This document shows positions 38,121 to 47,902 of a stretch of DNA of 64,000 nucleotides, piece by piece (positions within the stretch are counted from its first letter, which is position 1; the number at the start of each line of letters is the position of its first letter). A model generated the notes under the pieces. The model ran no database searches, was not told where the DNA came from, and worked only from the letters and a program-made list of their open reading frames with translations. The DNA lies in assembly GCF_000016325.1 (NCBI RefSeq), contig NC_009436.1, positions 2,418,001 through 2,482,000 of the forward strand, read 5' to 3'. The stretch comes from Enterobacter sp. 638. Lineage in GTDB: Bacteria; Pseudomonadota; Gammaproteobacteria; Enterobacterales; Enterobacteriaceae. The translations under genes and the position numbers were made by a program.

Positions 38121-39212
38121 ATGACGAACCAGGCACTATTTCAACCCTATGATCTTGGCCCGATAACCCTTGCCAACCACATCGTGATGGCTCCCCTGAC
38201 GCGTAATCGCGCAGGTGCTGGGCTGGTACCAGGCGAGCTGGCAGCAACGTATTATGCCCAGCGTGCTACCGCTGGACTGTTGATTACCGAAGCCACGCAG
38301 ATTTCGCCACAAGCGCAGGGCTATCAGGATACGCCGGGGATCTATACGCAGGATCAAATCGATGGCTGGCGCAAAGTGACTAACGCGGTTCATGCCAAAG
38401 GTGGGCGGATATTTATTCAGCTTTGGCACGTAGGTCGAATTTCACATGTCGATTTACAGCCTGGTGGTACTGCGCCAGTTGCACCTTCCGCGATCCGCGC
38501 CGAGACGAAAACCTTTGTGAACAACGGTTTTGCTGATGTCTCAGCGCCACGTGCGCTCGAACTGCAGGAAATAAACGGGATCATCGAAGATTTCAGAAAG
38601 GCGTCTGCCAATGCCATTGCCGCCGGGTTTGATGGCGTAGAAATCCATGGTGCGAATGGGTATCTGCTGGAACAGTTCCTTAAAGACGGCGCTAATCAGC
38701 GTACCGATGAATACGGCGGCTCTGTCGAGAATCGTGCGCGCCTGCTGTTGGAAGTCACTGCTGCCGTCATAGATGAGATCGGTGCCGAACGCACTGGTGT
38801 GCGCATTTCACCGGTATCTCCTGCTAATGCGATTTCATGCAGTGATCCGCAACCTCAATATGACTACCTCGCTGAGCAACTCGATACATTAGGCATCGTG
38901 TATCTCCATGTGGTTGAAGGGGCTACGGGCGGGCCGCGTGATGTAGCCCCCTTCGATTACGATTCACTACGTCGACGCTTTAAAAACACCTACATCGGCA
39001 ACAATGGTTATGACCTGCCGTTGGCGACCGCTCAGCTTGCGCAAGGCAAAGCCGATCTGTTCGCGTTCGGTCGTCAGTTCATCTCCAACCCGGATCTGGT
39101 CGAAAGGCTGAAGACAGGCGCGCCTCTGGCACCACTGAATCCTGAAACGCTTTATGGCGGTGGCGCTGCGGGATATACCGATTACCCGTCACTGACTGAG
39201 ACCAGCCAGTAA
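38121..39212 (+). CDS. Old Yellow Enzyme family alkene reductase (NemA-like)
   Basis: The 363-residue TIM-barrel flavoenzyme has MAPLTRNRAGAGLVP, IFIQLWHVGRISH, GFDGVEIHGANGYLLEQFLKD and FAFGRQFISNPDL, all OYE signatures; the H-G-A-N motif includes the substrate-binding His/Asn pair. It reduces activated alkenes or nitro compounds with NADPH. It is the first gene of a cluster of oxidoreductases under the TetR regulator. Confidence 0.9.
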   Translation: MTNQALFQPYDLGPITLANHIVMAPLTRNRAGAGLVPGELAATYYAQRATAGLLITEATQISPQAQGYQDTPGIYTQDQIDGWRKVTNAVHAKGGRIFIQLWHVGRISHVDLQPGGTAPVAPSAIRAETKTFVNNGFADVSAPRALELQEINGIIEDFRKASANAIAAGFDGVEIHGANGYLLEQFLKDGANQRTDEYGGSVENRARLLLEVTAAVIDEIGAERTGVRISPVSPANAISCSDPQPQYDYLAEQLDTLGIVYLHVVEGATGGPRDVAPFDYDSLRRRFKNTYIGNNGYDLPLATAQLAQGKADLFAFGRQFISNPDLVERLKTGAPLAPLNPETLYGGGAAGYTDYPSLTETSQ

Positions 39213-39287
39213 AGCATCAAATATCACGGCGCTGCCTGCATCGCACCTTTCAGATTCTGTTAACACATCAATAAAGAAGATCAACTC

Positions 39288-40070
39288 ATGACTAAAGCTT
39301 CAGTTCTTATTACAGGCGCATCAACAGGTATTGGTGCTGTTTACGCAGAACGGTTCGCCCGCAGGGGACACGACCTTGTTCTGGTCGCCCGCGACAAAGC
39401 AAAATTAGAGATACTGGCCGATCGCCTGCGACAGGAAAATAGTATTTCTGTGGATGTTCTGCCTGCCGACCTCACGCAAGCCGTGGATTTAGCGACTGTC
39501 GAAGCGCGTCTGCGTGAGGATTCGCAGATTGGTATTCTTATCAATAACGCGGGTATCGCGCAGTCCGGTAGTTTTACAGAGCAGACGCCTGAGTCGATAG
39601 AACGCCTCATCGCGCTTAACGTCACGGCATTGACGAGACTGGCCAGCGCTGTGGCACCTCGATTGGTAGAAGCCGGTGAAGGGTCGATCGTTAATATCAG
39701 TTCCATCGTTGGGCTCGCCCCTGAATTTGCAATGACGGTTTACGGTGCAACCAAAGCCTTTGTTCTTTTCTTGTCTCAGGGAATGGATATCGAGTTGTCA
39801 TCTAAGGGCATTTATATCCAGGCGGTGCTCCCTGCCGGTACCTACACGGAAATTTGGGACCGTGCGGGTATCGACATCAGCAACTCGGCAAAATTCATGG
39901 AAGTGGGCGAGTTAGTCGATGCTGCACTAGTAGGTTTTGATCGCCGTGAACTGGTCACCATTCCGCCTTTACAGAATGCTGCCCGCTGGGACACCCTCAA
40001 TGCTTCGCGTCAGGCTTTGCTTTCAGACATCAAACAAGATGAAGCCGCAGAGCGATACAAAGCACTTTAG
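39288..40070 (+). CDS. Short-chain dehydrogenase/reductase
   Basis: The 260-residue protein shows the classical SDR motifs: TGASTGIG cofactor loop (about residues 9-16), NNAG near 86, NISS with the catalytic Ser, and YGATK with Tyr/Lys. The Arg after the second strand (VARDKAK) suggests NADP(H). The substrate is unknown. Confidence 0.88.
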   Translation: MTKASVLITGASTGIGAVYAERFARRGHDLVLVARDKAKLEILADRLRQENSISVDVLPADLTQAVDLATVEARLREDSQIGILINNAGIAQSGSFTEQTPESIERLIALNVTALTRLASAVAPRLVEAGEGSIVNISSIVGLAPEFAMTVYGATKAFVLFLSQGMDIELSSKGIYIQAVLPAGTYTEIWDRAGIDISNSAKFMEVGELVDAALVGFDRRELVTIPPLQNAARWDTLNASRQALLSDIKQDEAAERYKAL

Positions 40071-40202
40071 GTAAAGAGGCGTACTCGGCAGAACGATGTT
40101 TTGGGTGTTCTGCCGAGCGGCAAATCATACATAAATCGCTTATGGCGCCTCTTCTCATCTCCGATGAGAAACCTCAAATAAATCATGAAGGTCTCGTTCA
40201 GC

Positions 40203-41021
40203 ATGACAAAAAAACGTGTAGCGCTGGTAACAGGCGCTTCCTCAGGTATCGGCAGAGCGTCTGCTATTAAACTGTTAGCCGCAGGTTATACGGTATACGG
40301 CACAAGTCGGCGTGGTGCGTTGGCGGGTAAGCATCCGTTTCCGTTATTAACACTGGATGTGACGGACGACGCCTCTGTCAACGCGGCCATTGATGAGTTG
40401 CTGCGCCTGGAGGGGCGGATCGATATTCTGGTGAATAACGCGGGCTTCGGGGTCGCTCCGGCGGCGGCGGAAGAAAGTTCCATTGAGCAGGCCAGGCACA
40501 TTTTCGACACCAATTTTCTGGGCATCGTCAGGTTGAGCCGGGCAGTTATCCCTCATATGCGACGTCAGGGCAGCGGGCGCATCATTAACATTGGCTCGAT
40601 ACTCGGGATCGTTCCGTTGCCGTATGTAGCACTTTATGCTGCCAGTAAGCATGCAGTCGAAGGATACACAGGAGCACTGGACCATGAACTGCGCACGCAG
40701 GGCATTAGGGTATCCGTTATCGAACCTGCCTACATAAAAACCCAGTTTGAAGCCAATAATTTAGAGCCGGATGCGAAGCTGGAAGAATATAACCTTATGC
40801 GGGCGAAGCTAACGAAAGTGGTCAGTAAGGCAATGGCCGAAGCGGAAAGTCCGGACGTTGTGGCAGACGTAGTGGTTAAAGCTGCTGAGACTTTGCGACC
40901 AAAGGTGCGTTACACAGCGGGAACGCTGGCCGGTAAATTGAATTTTCTTCTCAGATTCGCGCCAGCAAAAATCCTGGATAAAGTCGTACGAAATAGCCTT
41001 CAACTTGATGCGAAAGAATAA
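40203..41021 (+). CDS. Short-chain dehydrogenase/reductase
   Basis: The 272-residue protein carries TGASSGIG, NNAGFG, NIGS and YAASKHAVEG, and a TSRRG segment that favours NADP(H). The start MTKKRVALV is preferred; an ATG 18 bp upstream is possible. It resembles oxidoreductases acting on steroids, retinoids or acyl alcohols, but the substrate is not predictable. It is followed after 2 bp by a membrane protein gene. Confidence 0.86.
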   Translation: MTKKRVALVTGASSGIGRASAIKLLAAGYTVYGTSRRGALAGKHPFPLLTLDVTDDASVNAAIDELLRLEGRIDILVNNAGFGVAPAAAEESSIEQARHIFDTNFLGIVRLSRAVIPHMRRQGSGRIINIGSILGIVPLPYVALYAASKHAVEGYTGALDHELRTQGIRVSVIEPAYIKTQFEANNLEPDAKLEEYNLMRAKLTKVVSKAMAEAESPDVVADVVVKAAETLRPKVRYTAGTLAGKLNFLLRFAPAKILDKVVRNSLQLDAKE

Positions 41022-41023
41022 AA

Positions 41024-41419
41024 ATGAAATTTTCGCGACTGGCTATTCTGGCATCGGTGTTGTTTTTCCTTCTGGCTACGGCATGGATGTTTTTCCCGGA
41101 ACAGCTCCTCACGCTGTGGGGAATTGAAACCACAACAGGTACTGACGTGCTCGGCCGACGCTCTGCTGCATTCTTTGCAGGAACAGGAGTCATGTGTGTA
41201 TTAGCAAGGAATGCTGAACCTTCCCCCACTCGATATGCTCTGGCCGCCGGTGTTAGCACGATAAGTTTTGTGTTAGCCGTGTCTGGCATCGTCGAATGGC
41301 AGGAAGGACATGTCAACGGGAAAATTCTTGTGGCCGTGCTTATCGAGCTGTTACTGGGAATCGCTTTTTTACTCAGCAATAAGGGCATCCGGAAAATCGA
41401 CAGGATAAACAACAAATGA
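41024..41419 (+). CDS. Small four-span membrane protein
   Basis: The 131-residue protein has about four hydrophobic spans (AILASVLFFLLATAWMFF, SAAFFAGTGVMCVLA, ALAAGVSTISFVLAVSGIV, LVAVLIELLLGIAFLL). No family name is assigned. It is coupled to the reductase gene downstream (4-bp overlap) and may belong to the same stress operon. Confidence 0.65.
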   Translation: MKFSRLAILASVLFFLLATAWMFFPEQLLTLWGIETTTGTDVLGRRSAAFFAGTGVMCVLARNAEPSPTRYALAAGVSTISFVLAVSGIVEWQEGHVNGKILVAVLIELLLGIAFLLSNKGIRKIDRINNK

Positions 41420-42435
41420 AGACTAAGACGATGAAAGCATTCACGTTTAAACGCTATGGGAAATCCCCGGCGCTGGGATTTCAAAACAGAGATTATCCTT
41501 CCATCGGTCCTGACGAAATTCTGGTTAAGGTTTACGCTGTAGGCCTTAATCCCATAGACAACATGATCCCCACCGGAATTTTCAAACCGGTTTTGCATTT
41601 TACGCTTCCCGCAACACTGGGTAGCGACCTGTCCGGGATTGTGATTGCAACGGGAAGCCAGGTGACGCGTTTCAAGCCCGGCGACGAAATCTTCGCCAGT
41701 ATTTTCGACAGGGGCACAGGCTCTCTTGCCGAATTTGCCGTTGTTCCTGAAAACCTTGCGGCCTTTAAACCTGCAAATCTGAATTTTGTGCAAGCCGCCT
41801 CACTGCCGATGGTGAGCCTCACCGCCTGGCAGGCGCTCACAGAGAGAGCCAATCTGCAGCCTGATCAAAAGGTTTTCATCCCAGCGGGTTCTGGGGGAAT
41901 TGGGAGTTTTGCCATCCAGTTGGCGAAGCATATTGGCGCAAAAGTGGGAACGACGACAAGTTCAGTCAACGTCGAGTGGGTCAGTCATCTCGGCGCAGAT
42001 GAAGTGGTTAATTACAAAACGCAGGAATTTGAAAATGTGCTGAGTGGCTACGATATTGTTCTGGGCACTGTCAGAGGGGATACGATTGAAAAGTCCATTT
42101 ACATTCTTAAGCCTGGCGGAAAGATTATTTCTCTCACTGGGCCGTTAGATGCTGCTTTTGCACGTGAGCGGCATTTAAATATCTTTCTGCGTTCTATATT
42201 CAGTCTGATGAGCCGTAAAATCATCCGTCTTTCTAAGAAGAGGAGCTTAACCTATTCATTTCTCTTCGTTCGGCCTGATGGCAAGCAACTCGCTCAAATA
42301 AGTAAGCTCCTGGAAGCGGAACACATTATTCCAGTGATTGACAAAGTATTCCCCTTTGCAGAAACAAAGGGTGCGCTTGACTATTTGGCTGGAGGACACG
42401 CGAAGGGAAAAGTTGTCGTTACTATTCAAGAGTGA
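41416..42435 (+). CDS. NADP-dependent medium-chain reductase (quinone oxidoreductase type)
   Basis: The 339-residue protein is an MDR without the zinc-ligand set: GLNPIDNMIPTG, LGSDLSGIV, GDEIFASIFDRGTGSLAEF, and the nucleotide loop IPAGSGGIGSFAIQLAKHIGAKV. Such enzymes reduce quinones or enones. The C-terminus (GHAKGKVVVTI) matches the family end. It closes the redox cluster. Confidence 0.87.
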   Translation: MKTKTMKAFTFKRYGKSPALGFQNRDYPSIGPDEILVKVYAVGLNPIDNMIPTGIFKPVLHFTLPATLGSDLSGIVIATGSQVTRFKPGDEIFASIFDRGTGSLAEFAVVPENLAAFKPANLNFVQAASLPMVSLTAWQALTERANLQPDQKVFIPAGSGGIGSFAIQLAKHIGAKVGTTTSSVNVEWVSHLGADEVVNYKTQEFENVLSGYDIVLGTVRGDTIEKSIYILKPGGKIISLTGPLDAAFARERHLNIFLRSIFSLMSRKIIRLSKKRSLTYSFLFVRPDGKQLAQISKLLEAEHIIPVIDKVFPFAETKGALDYLAGGHAKGKVVVTIQE

Positions 42436-42754
42436 CGACAACTGCGGTTTACATCTGCCTAAGAGACAATAGCGACTCTGCTCATCAGCTATGTGTGGTT
42501 CGGCCGGAGTATCATTATTTACTTACTTACTTAATTCATTCGCACCGGTGAAATGTTGCAAAATGTAAATATTTAACTTATGGTGCGCCCCTAGCTTCTG
42601 CTAACACCAGACCTAATGCGCAGAAGTTCAATTGAGCGGGGAGGATTGATGTCTTTCCCCGCAGTTTTTATTGGCGAATCGCCTCAAAAACCCTCACCTC
42701 ATTCCAAAATAAAAACCCGCACGTTTGCGGGTTTTTACTGTTTGTTGCTACCGT
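42436..42754. other. Intergenic region with two terminator hairpins; candidate small RNA
   Basis: GCGGGGA-12 bp-TTCCCCGC-AGTTTTT lies at 42636-42669 on the plus strand, too far from the reductase stop (200 bp) to be its simple terminator, and is preceded by an AT-rich promoter-like stretch (TTGCAA at about 42554). A second bidirectional terminator (AAAAACCCGC-ACGTTT-GCGGGTTTTT) at 42711-42736 ends the yagU-type gene. A short noncoding transcript from about 42590 to 42670 is possible. Confidence 0.4.
42711..42736 (-). terminator. Terminator after YagU-family gene
   Basis: AACCCGC stem with T5 on either strand. Confidence 0.8.
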
Positions 42755-43381
42755 TTATCTGAACGATGAATTCAGAGGAACTTCAGCGTCAGGTTCGTGC
42801 GTAATTCTGTTTCGGAGATCGCGACGAATTATCTCAATAGACCAGAACCAAATTAAGTGGCCAAGTATTTCAGAAACGTTTTCATACCATGGAAGGTCGA
42901 AAAGCGGTGGGGTTAAGCCCATCAGCGGGAATGAAATCATATGGACAAATAGCTGTGCAAGTGCACCGGCTAACAGCCCCTGCCATAACTTAATTTTAGG
43001 GAACACTTCCGCAACGACACAATAACCAACGGCAAACACGATGGAGAATATAATGTGTGTTACCCCAACCCAGTTAAACGCATGCCCCGCAAAGGTATAG
43101 ACCGCTGCATTTGGGTCAACCATTCCCAGCCAATCGCGGAGAAAAATGTAGGGAGGATTAAGGAAGTTTCTGGAGCAGTCGATATGCTCAGCCGCGCGAA
43201 TTAATGATTCAGGCCCACATGCACTGGTAAACATATCAACAGGACTACGCGGTGGAAGCGGAACTTCAGCGCCCCATTTTACAAATGCCGAAACCACACC
43301 GGAAATAAGCCCAACAAACAGTGCAACACCAAAACGACGCCTACGGGGTTCGGTCTGCACAAAAAAATCTTTTAACGCCAT
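42755..43381 (-). CDS. YagU-family inner-membrane protein (DUF1440)
   Basis: The 208-residue protein has four or five spans and YagU features: [35 protein letters not shown], a Cys-containing periplasmic-type loop and [22 protein letters not shown]. coli YagU contributes to acid resistance. It carries an FNR-like site upstream (TTGATACAGATCAC, 43447-43460). Confidence 0.82.
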   Translation of the reverse strand: MALKDFFVQTEPRRRRFGVALFVGLISGVVSAFVKWGAEVPLPPRSPVDMFTSACGPESLIRAAEHIDCSRNFLNPPYIFLRDWLGMVDPNAAVYTFAGHAFNWVGVTHIIFSIVFAVGYCVVAEVFPKIKLWQGLLAGALAQLFVHMISFPLMGLTPPLFDLPWYENVSEILGHLIWFWSIEIIRRDLRNRITHEPDAEVPLNSSFR

Positions 43382-43698
43382 AAATCCACCACTTAGAAAG
43401 AATATTTACAGTTCCTTAATCTTCCTTAACTTGGGTGTATCACATTTTGATACAGATCACACTTTACCCTGCAATTTTATGAAAATTGTTTTAACCAACA
43501 AAACACTCGTATCGTTGGTGGGTTTATTTTTGTTAATGAGCGCACTTCGCTTTAACGTCCAGAGCACCTTTTCCGTGAGCAGAGAATTAATACGCAATGA
43601 TTGTCACGTCATTTGAGTCATTGAGCGCTCTGTACAACGACGCCGACAGGAAAGAATGGAAAAACTGGCCATACAACGACCAGTTTTGCAGAAGAGCT
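43382..43698. other. Gap between YagU-family gene and ompW
   Basis: Contains the FNR-like site at 43447-43460 and the ompW terminator at 43661-43687 (AAAACTGG...CCAGTTTT). A 61-codon plus-strand frame here has no good ribosome site and is not called. Confidence 0.5.
43661..43687 (-). terminator. Terminator after ompW
   Basis: AAAACTGG-11 bp-CCAGTTTT with T5 on the minus strand. Confidence 0.7.
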
Positions 43699-44334
43699 TT
43701 AGAAGCGATAACCCGCCGAGAACATAAACACCCACGGGTCCAGTCGTGTATGGACACTTTGCTGTTCACCGCCTGCTTTAAAGCGCACGTCGGTGTCGAT
43801 ATCCATGTACCAGACCGACATATTCAGCAGCCAGTCGCGGTTGACTAAATAGTCCAGCCCCACCTGCCCCGCAGCGCCCCAGGAATCTTTCAGACTGAGA
43901 TCCGACAGACCATTTTCTTTGCCGTTATCGTTGAATTTTTCGTCAAAGAACGTGGTGTAGTTAACGCCCGCACCAATATAAGGGCGCGCTTTGCTGCTGG
44001 CATCACCGAAATACCATTGCGCCATAAGCGTCGGAGGGAGCTGATGAACGGTTGCAATGTTACCCGTCGGTCCAGTTCCTACTTTGTGGCGGAACGGCGT
44101 AGCTGCCAGCAACTCAACGCCGATATTTTCCGTCGCCATATAGGTGAACGTTAAACCTAACTGCGTGTTATTGCTGACGTTAAAGCCACCGAGACTTCCC
44201 AATACGTTATCTGATCCTTCCGTCGGGCGAACTGTTGCCGAACCCGCGCGAATAAAGAACTCGCCAGCTTCATGCGCATAAGCGCCACCAGAGAGACTGC
44301 TTAAGATCAGGGCTGCCACTGCTAATTTTTTCAT
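43699..44334 (-). CDS. ompW: Outer membrane protein OmpW
   Basis: The 211-residue protein has a signal peptide (MKKLAVAALILSSLSGGAYA, cut before HEAGE) and an eight-stranded barrel pattern ending in an aromatic, FSAGYRF. Loops such as FFDEKFNDNGKENGLSDLSLKDSWG match OmpW. It forms a small channel and serves as colicin S4 receptor in E. coli. FNR-like and other palindromic sites lie upstream. Confidence 0.95.
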   Translation of the reverse strand: MKKLAVAALILSSLSGGAYAHEAGEFFIRAGSATVRPTEGSDNVLGSLGGFNVSNNTQLGLTFTYMATENIGVELLAATPFRHKVGTGPTGNIATVHQLPPTLMAQWYFGDASSKARPYIGAGVNYTTFFDEKFNDNGKENGLSDLSLKDSWGAAGQVGLDYLVNRDWLLNMSVWYMDIDTDVRFKAGGEQQSVHTRLDPWVFMFSAGYRF

Positions 44335-44393
44335 ATCCGCTCCATCGTTGTGGTTTTATTGGCGCGGAGAATATAACTACAAATGAGTAGGAA

Positions 44394-44451
44394 GTGATCC
44401 AACACAGATCACATTCAGCCCAGCAATTTAACATTTGTTGATCCAGATTAA
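44394..44451. promoter_or_regulatory. Regulatory sites upstream of ompW
   Basis: A 6-bp-arm palindrome GTGATCC-AACAC-AGATCAC (44394-44412) and an FNR-like TTGATCCAGATTAA (44438-44451). OmpW is known to be anaerobically controlled by FNR in E. coli. Confidence 0.5.
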
Positions 44452-44620
44452 TTTTTACCAAAAATAGATAAACTTGATTGCCCCAATCAGGTCAAATTTG
44501 CTCAATACGCTTTGCTTTACAAAGATATGCTTTTCCATACAAGTCATGGTGCTGCCACGACAGAGTTATCCAGGGTACAATTGCCCGCTTATTAACACCT
44601 GCAATACTCAAGGAGAGTGC

Positions 44621-45364
44621 ATGTCTATCACGGCGAAGTCCGTCTACCGTGACACCGGGAACTTTTTCCGCAATCAGTTCATTACTTTTTTACTGATCGC
44701 TTTGCTTTGCGCGTTGATCACCGTCGTGCTTGGCCATGCGTTTTCACCGAGTGATGAGCAAATTGCCAGCCTCAGCCAGGGCGACAATCTCGCTGGCAGC
44801 GTAGGGTTATTTGATCTGGTGCAGAACATGACGCCTGAACAGCAGCAGATTTTGCTGCGCGCCTCTGCGGCCTCAACCTTTTCTGGGTTGATCGGCAACG
44901 CGATTATGGCGGGGGGAGTATTGCTCATGGTTCAGTTGGTTTCCGCAGGGCAACGCGTGAGTGCACTGCGCGCCATCGGTGCCAGCGCGCCGGTGTTACC
45001 GAAACTGTTCATCCTGATCTTTTTGACCACGCTGCTGGTGCAAATGGGGATCATGCTGGTCGTCGTGCCGGGTGTGCTGCTGGCGATTATCCTCTCTTTT
45101 GCCCCTGTGATGCTGGTACAGGACAAGATGGGGATCTTTACCGCCATGCGCAGCAGTATAAAACTGGCGTGGTCGAATATGCGTCTGGTTGCACCTGCAG
45201 TCATCGGATGGCTGCTCGCCAAAACGTTATTGCTGCTGTTTGCACCGAATTTTGCAGTGCTCACGCCAAACATTGGCGCGGTGGTTGCGAATACGATCAG
45301 TAATCTGATCTCCGCCGTATTGCTGGTTTATTTGTTCCGCCTGTATACGTTGATTCGCCAATAA
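44621..45364 (+). CDS. yciC: YciC envelope biogenesis membrane protein
   Basis: The 247-residue protein, same length as E. coli YciC, has five to six spans including [20 protein letters not shown] and [28 protein letters not shown] precedes the ATG at 44621, so the longer upstream frame is rejected. YciC and YciB influence envelope integrity. Confidence 0.9.
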
Positions 45365-45423
45365 TATCCTGATGGCAGAGTGCGCGCGTGCACTCTGCCC
45401 CACGCAGAAAATGGAATCTAAGA

Positions 45424-45963
45424 ATGAAGCAGTTTCTTGATTTTTTACCGCTTGTCGTGTTTTTCGCATTCTATAAGCTGTACGACATTTATGCCGCGAC
45501 AACGGCCTTAATTGTCGCCACCGCTATCGTATTGATCTACACCTGGATTCGCTATCGCAAAGTCGAAAAAATGGCGTTGATCACTTTTGTCTTAGTTGCC
45601 GTGTTTGGTGGCCTGACGGTGTTCTTCCATAACGATGAATTTATCAAATGGAAGGTTACGGTAATTTACGGCCTGTTTGCCGGTGCCCTGCTCTTCAGCC
45701 AGTGGGTCATGAACAAACCGTTGATTCAACGCATGCTGGGCAAAGAAATCACGCTGCCGCAAGAAGTATGGTCGAGACTGAACATTGCCTGGGCCGTATT
45801 CTTTATTCTCTGCGGACTGGCGAATATCTATATTGCGTTCTGGATGCCGCAAAATATCTGGGTCAACTTTAAGGTGTTTGGTCTGACGGCTCTGACGCTG
45901 ATTTTTACCCTGCTCAGCGGTGTATACATTTACAAGCACATGCCTCAGGACGATAAGCACTAA
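45424..45963 (+). CDS. yciB: Inner membrane septation protein A homolog YciB
   Basis: The 179-residue protein with five spans starts [20 protein letters not shown] and contains [21 protein letters not shown] and [19 protein letters not shown], matching YciB/IspZ. It interacts with division and elongation proteins in E. coli. Confidence 0.93.
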   Translation: MKQFLDFLPLVVFFAFYKLYDIYAATTALIVATAIVLIYTWIRYRKVEKMALITFVLVAVFGGLTVFFHNDEFIKWKVTVIYGLFAGALLFSQWVMNKPLIQRMLGKEITLPQEVWSRLNIAWAVFFILCGLANIYIAFWMPQNIWVNFKVFGLTALTLIFTLLSGVYIYKHMPQDDKH

Positions 45964-46086
45964 TCCCTGTATGCCAGACGGTACGCCGTCTGGCCATTTT
46001 ATTCCCGTCTGCTTTTCGTATTTCCCACCGAGTGCAAATCATAGTAGCATCCCGCCTGTCGTCTTCCGTCACGAGCACAAATAACA

Positions 46087-46485
46087 ATGACAACAACGAA
46101 TGACGCCCCTCAGGGCGAACTGGTTTTACGCACACTTGCAATGCCCGCCGACACCAATGCAAACGGTGACATCTTTGGCGGTTGGTTAATGTCGCAAATG
46201 GATATGGGTGGCGCGATCCTGGCTAAAGAGATCGCGCACGGCCGCGTGGTGACGGTCAGAGTCGATGGGATGACGTTTTTACGTCCGGTCGCGGTGGGCG
46301 ATGTGGTCTGCTGCTACGCCCGCTGCGTTAAGCGCGGTAATACGTCAGTTTCCATTAATATTGAAGTGTGGGTCAAAAAGGTAGCTTCGGAGCCAATCGG
46401 CCAGCGCTACAAGGCGACCGAAGCGCTGTTCATCTATGTTGCAGTGGATAACGACGGGAAACCTCGCCAGCTTCCGCAGGTATAA
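46087..46485 (+). CDS. yciA: Acyl-CoA thioesterase YciA
   Basis: The 132-residue hotdog-fold protein has PADTNANGDIFGGWLMSQMD with the catalytic Asp and the YciA ending. It hydrolyses a broad range of acyl-CoAs. Confidence 0.94.
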   Translation: MTTTNDAPQGELVLRTLAMPADTNANGDIFGGWLMSQMDMGGAILAKEIAHGRVVTVRVDGMTFLRPVAVGDVVCCYARCVKRGNTSVSINIEVWVKKVASEPIGQRYKATEALFIYVAVDNDGKPRQLPQV

Positions 46486-46513
46486 AAAAAGCCTCCATTC
46501 TGGAGGCTTTTTA
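46484..46513. terminator. Bidirectional terminator between yciA and tonB
   Basis: AAAGCCTCC-ATTC-TGGAGGCTTT with A/T runs on both sides, overlapping the yciA stop and adjoining the tonB stop. Confidence 0.85.
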
Positions 46514-47227
46514 CTATTCCATCTGCGCCCCGCCGTTCAGGCGGAACACGATATTCACGATCAATCCATTTCCCGGTTTCCCGGCTTCATAGCGCCATTT
46601 GCGCATCGCCGCTTTCACTTCGCGCTCAAACATATTAGCAGGCTGGGCGGAAAGAATTTCCACGTTATCCACACGGCCATCAGCCGTCACGTCAAATTTC
46701 ACGCGCAGACGCCCCTCAATACGCAGGGCTTGCGCACGCGCAGGGTACTGCGGCTGATTGCGGCTTAGCGCGCGCGGGCCAGAAGGTGCCGAGACCACCG
46801 GTTTTGCCGTTGCCGGCGAATTATTCATCACGGGTTTCGCTGGCGCTGTATTTTGCACCGTCTGCGTCGTACGCGGTTCAACGGGACGCTCTTCTCGTTT
46901 TGGACGCTCTTCCACTTTTTTTACCGGTTTTGGCTTCGGTTTAGGCTTGGGCTCCGGCTTATGGATCACCACTGGCGCTTCTTTCGGCGGCTCAGGGATC
47001 GGCTCCGGTTCAGGTTCCGGCTCGACAACCGGCTCTGGCGGTGGCGAGACAACCTGCGGCTCTAGCTCAGCAGGCGTCACCATGGTCACCGAAATCGGCT
47101 GCGCGGGCGCTGGCATTTCAATAACCTGATGTACCGATGTGTAGAGCAGACCCGCGACGACAGCACCGTGAATCACAACGGAGAGCAGCGTCGGCCAGGG
47201 AAAGCGGCGAGGTAAATCCAGGGTCAT
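46514..47227 (-). CDS. tonB: TonB energy transducer
   Basis: The 237-residue protein has an N-terminal anchor (TLLSVVIHGAVVAGLLYTSVH with the S-x3-H element), a long EPEP/KPKP proline-rich spacer and a C-terminal domain (QPQYPARAQALRIEGRLRVK...). With ExbBD it powers siderophore and B12 receptors. The start MTLDLPRRF follows E. coli; upstream in-frame codons lack support. Confidence 0.96.
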   Translation of the reverse strand: MTLDLPRRFPWPTLLSVVIHGAVVAGLLYTSVHQVIEMPAPAQPISVTMVTPAELEPQVVSPPPEPVVEPEPEPEPIPEPPKEAPVVIHKPEPKPKPKPKPVKKVEERPKREERPVEPRTTQTVQNTAPAKPVMNNSPATAKPVVSAPSGPRALSRNQPQYPARAQALRIEGRLRVKFDVTADGRVDNVEILSAQPANMFEREVKAAMRKWRYEAGKPGNGLIVNIVFRLNGGAQME

Positions 47228-47271
47228 CGAAGTCATAATCGTTACAGTTAAAAAACCAGACCCCGATTTTA

Positions 47272-47295
47272 AATGCAAATAGCAATCATATTCAA
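47272..47295 (-). promoter_or_regulatory. Fur-box-like sequence upstream of tonB
   Basis: TTGAATATGATTGCTATTTG on the minus strand, the same sequence context as the E. coli tonB Fur-controlled promoter. Confidence 0.65.
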
Positions 47296-47448
47296 TAAGA
47301 CACTCCATCTTCTCGCAATTTAAGTGCGCAAGCGGCGCGTGCGGGCCGTTGTTTGTTACAGTTTTAACAAGGTCGTTATCTTTACATTGCAGTCATCGCT
47401 GCTTTCACATAACGTAAATGCCACTTTTTATGGTTAAGGAGCTCCGCC

Positions 47449-47745
47449 GTGCTTTACGTTATCTACGCTGAGGATGTTGCTGATTCTCTTGAAAAACGCC
47501 TTTCCGTCCGCCCTGCGCATCTTGCGCGACTGCAACTGTTGCACGACGAAGGAAAACTGCTGATCGCAGGGCCAATGCCTGCCGTTGACAGCAACGATCC
47601 CGGCGCGGCTGGTTTTAGTGGCTCTACGGTGATTGCCGAATTCGAATCCCTGGAAGCTGCACAGTTTTGGGCCGAAGCCGACCCGTATGTCGCGGCAGGC
47701 GTTTACGCGAAAGTCACCGTCCGCCCGTTCAAGAAAGTGTTCTGA
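47449..47745 (+). CDS. yciI: YciI family protein
   Basis: The 98-residue protein begins [20 protein letters not shown] and contains [24 protein letters not shown], with the His/Asp pair of the YCII ferredoxin-like fold. The exact reaction is unknown. Confidence 0.92.
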   Translation: MLYVIYAEDVADSLEKRLSVRPAHLARLQLLHDEGKLLIAGPMPAVDSNDPGAAGFSGSTVIAEFESLEAAQFWAEADPYVAAGVYAKVTVRPFKKVF

Positions 47746-47814
47746 GGTCGTGAATAAAAGCGTCTTTGCGCGCTGTTAAAACGCCTCAATTGAAATAAAT
47801 GAATTTGTTGCATG

Positions 47815-47846
47815 ACAGCCCCGCACAGACGGGGCTTTGTTTTTTA
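47815..47846 (+). terminator. Terminator after yciI
   Basis: AGCCCCG-CACAGA-CGGGGCT followed by TTGTTTTTT. Confidence 0.8.
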
Positions 47847-47902
47847 CGGGCCAGTTCAATTAGATGTCACCCGTTCTTTTGCTGAGTGTAAGGCTCGTAA
47901 TT

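Noticed and set aside
43431..43616. 61-codon plus-strand frame between YagU-family gene and ompW
   Set aside because: No ribosome site and it overlaps regulatory DNA.
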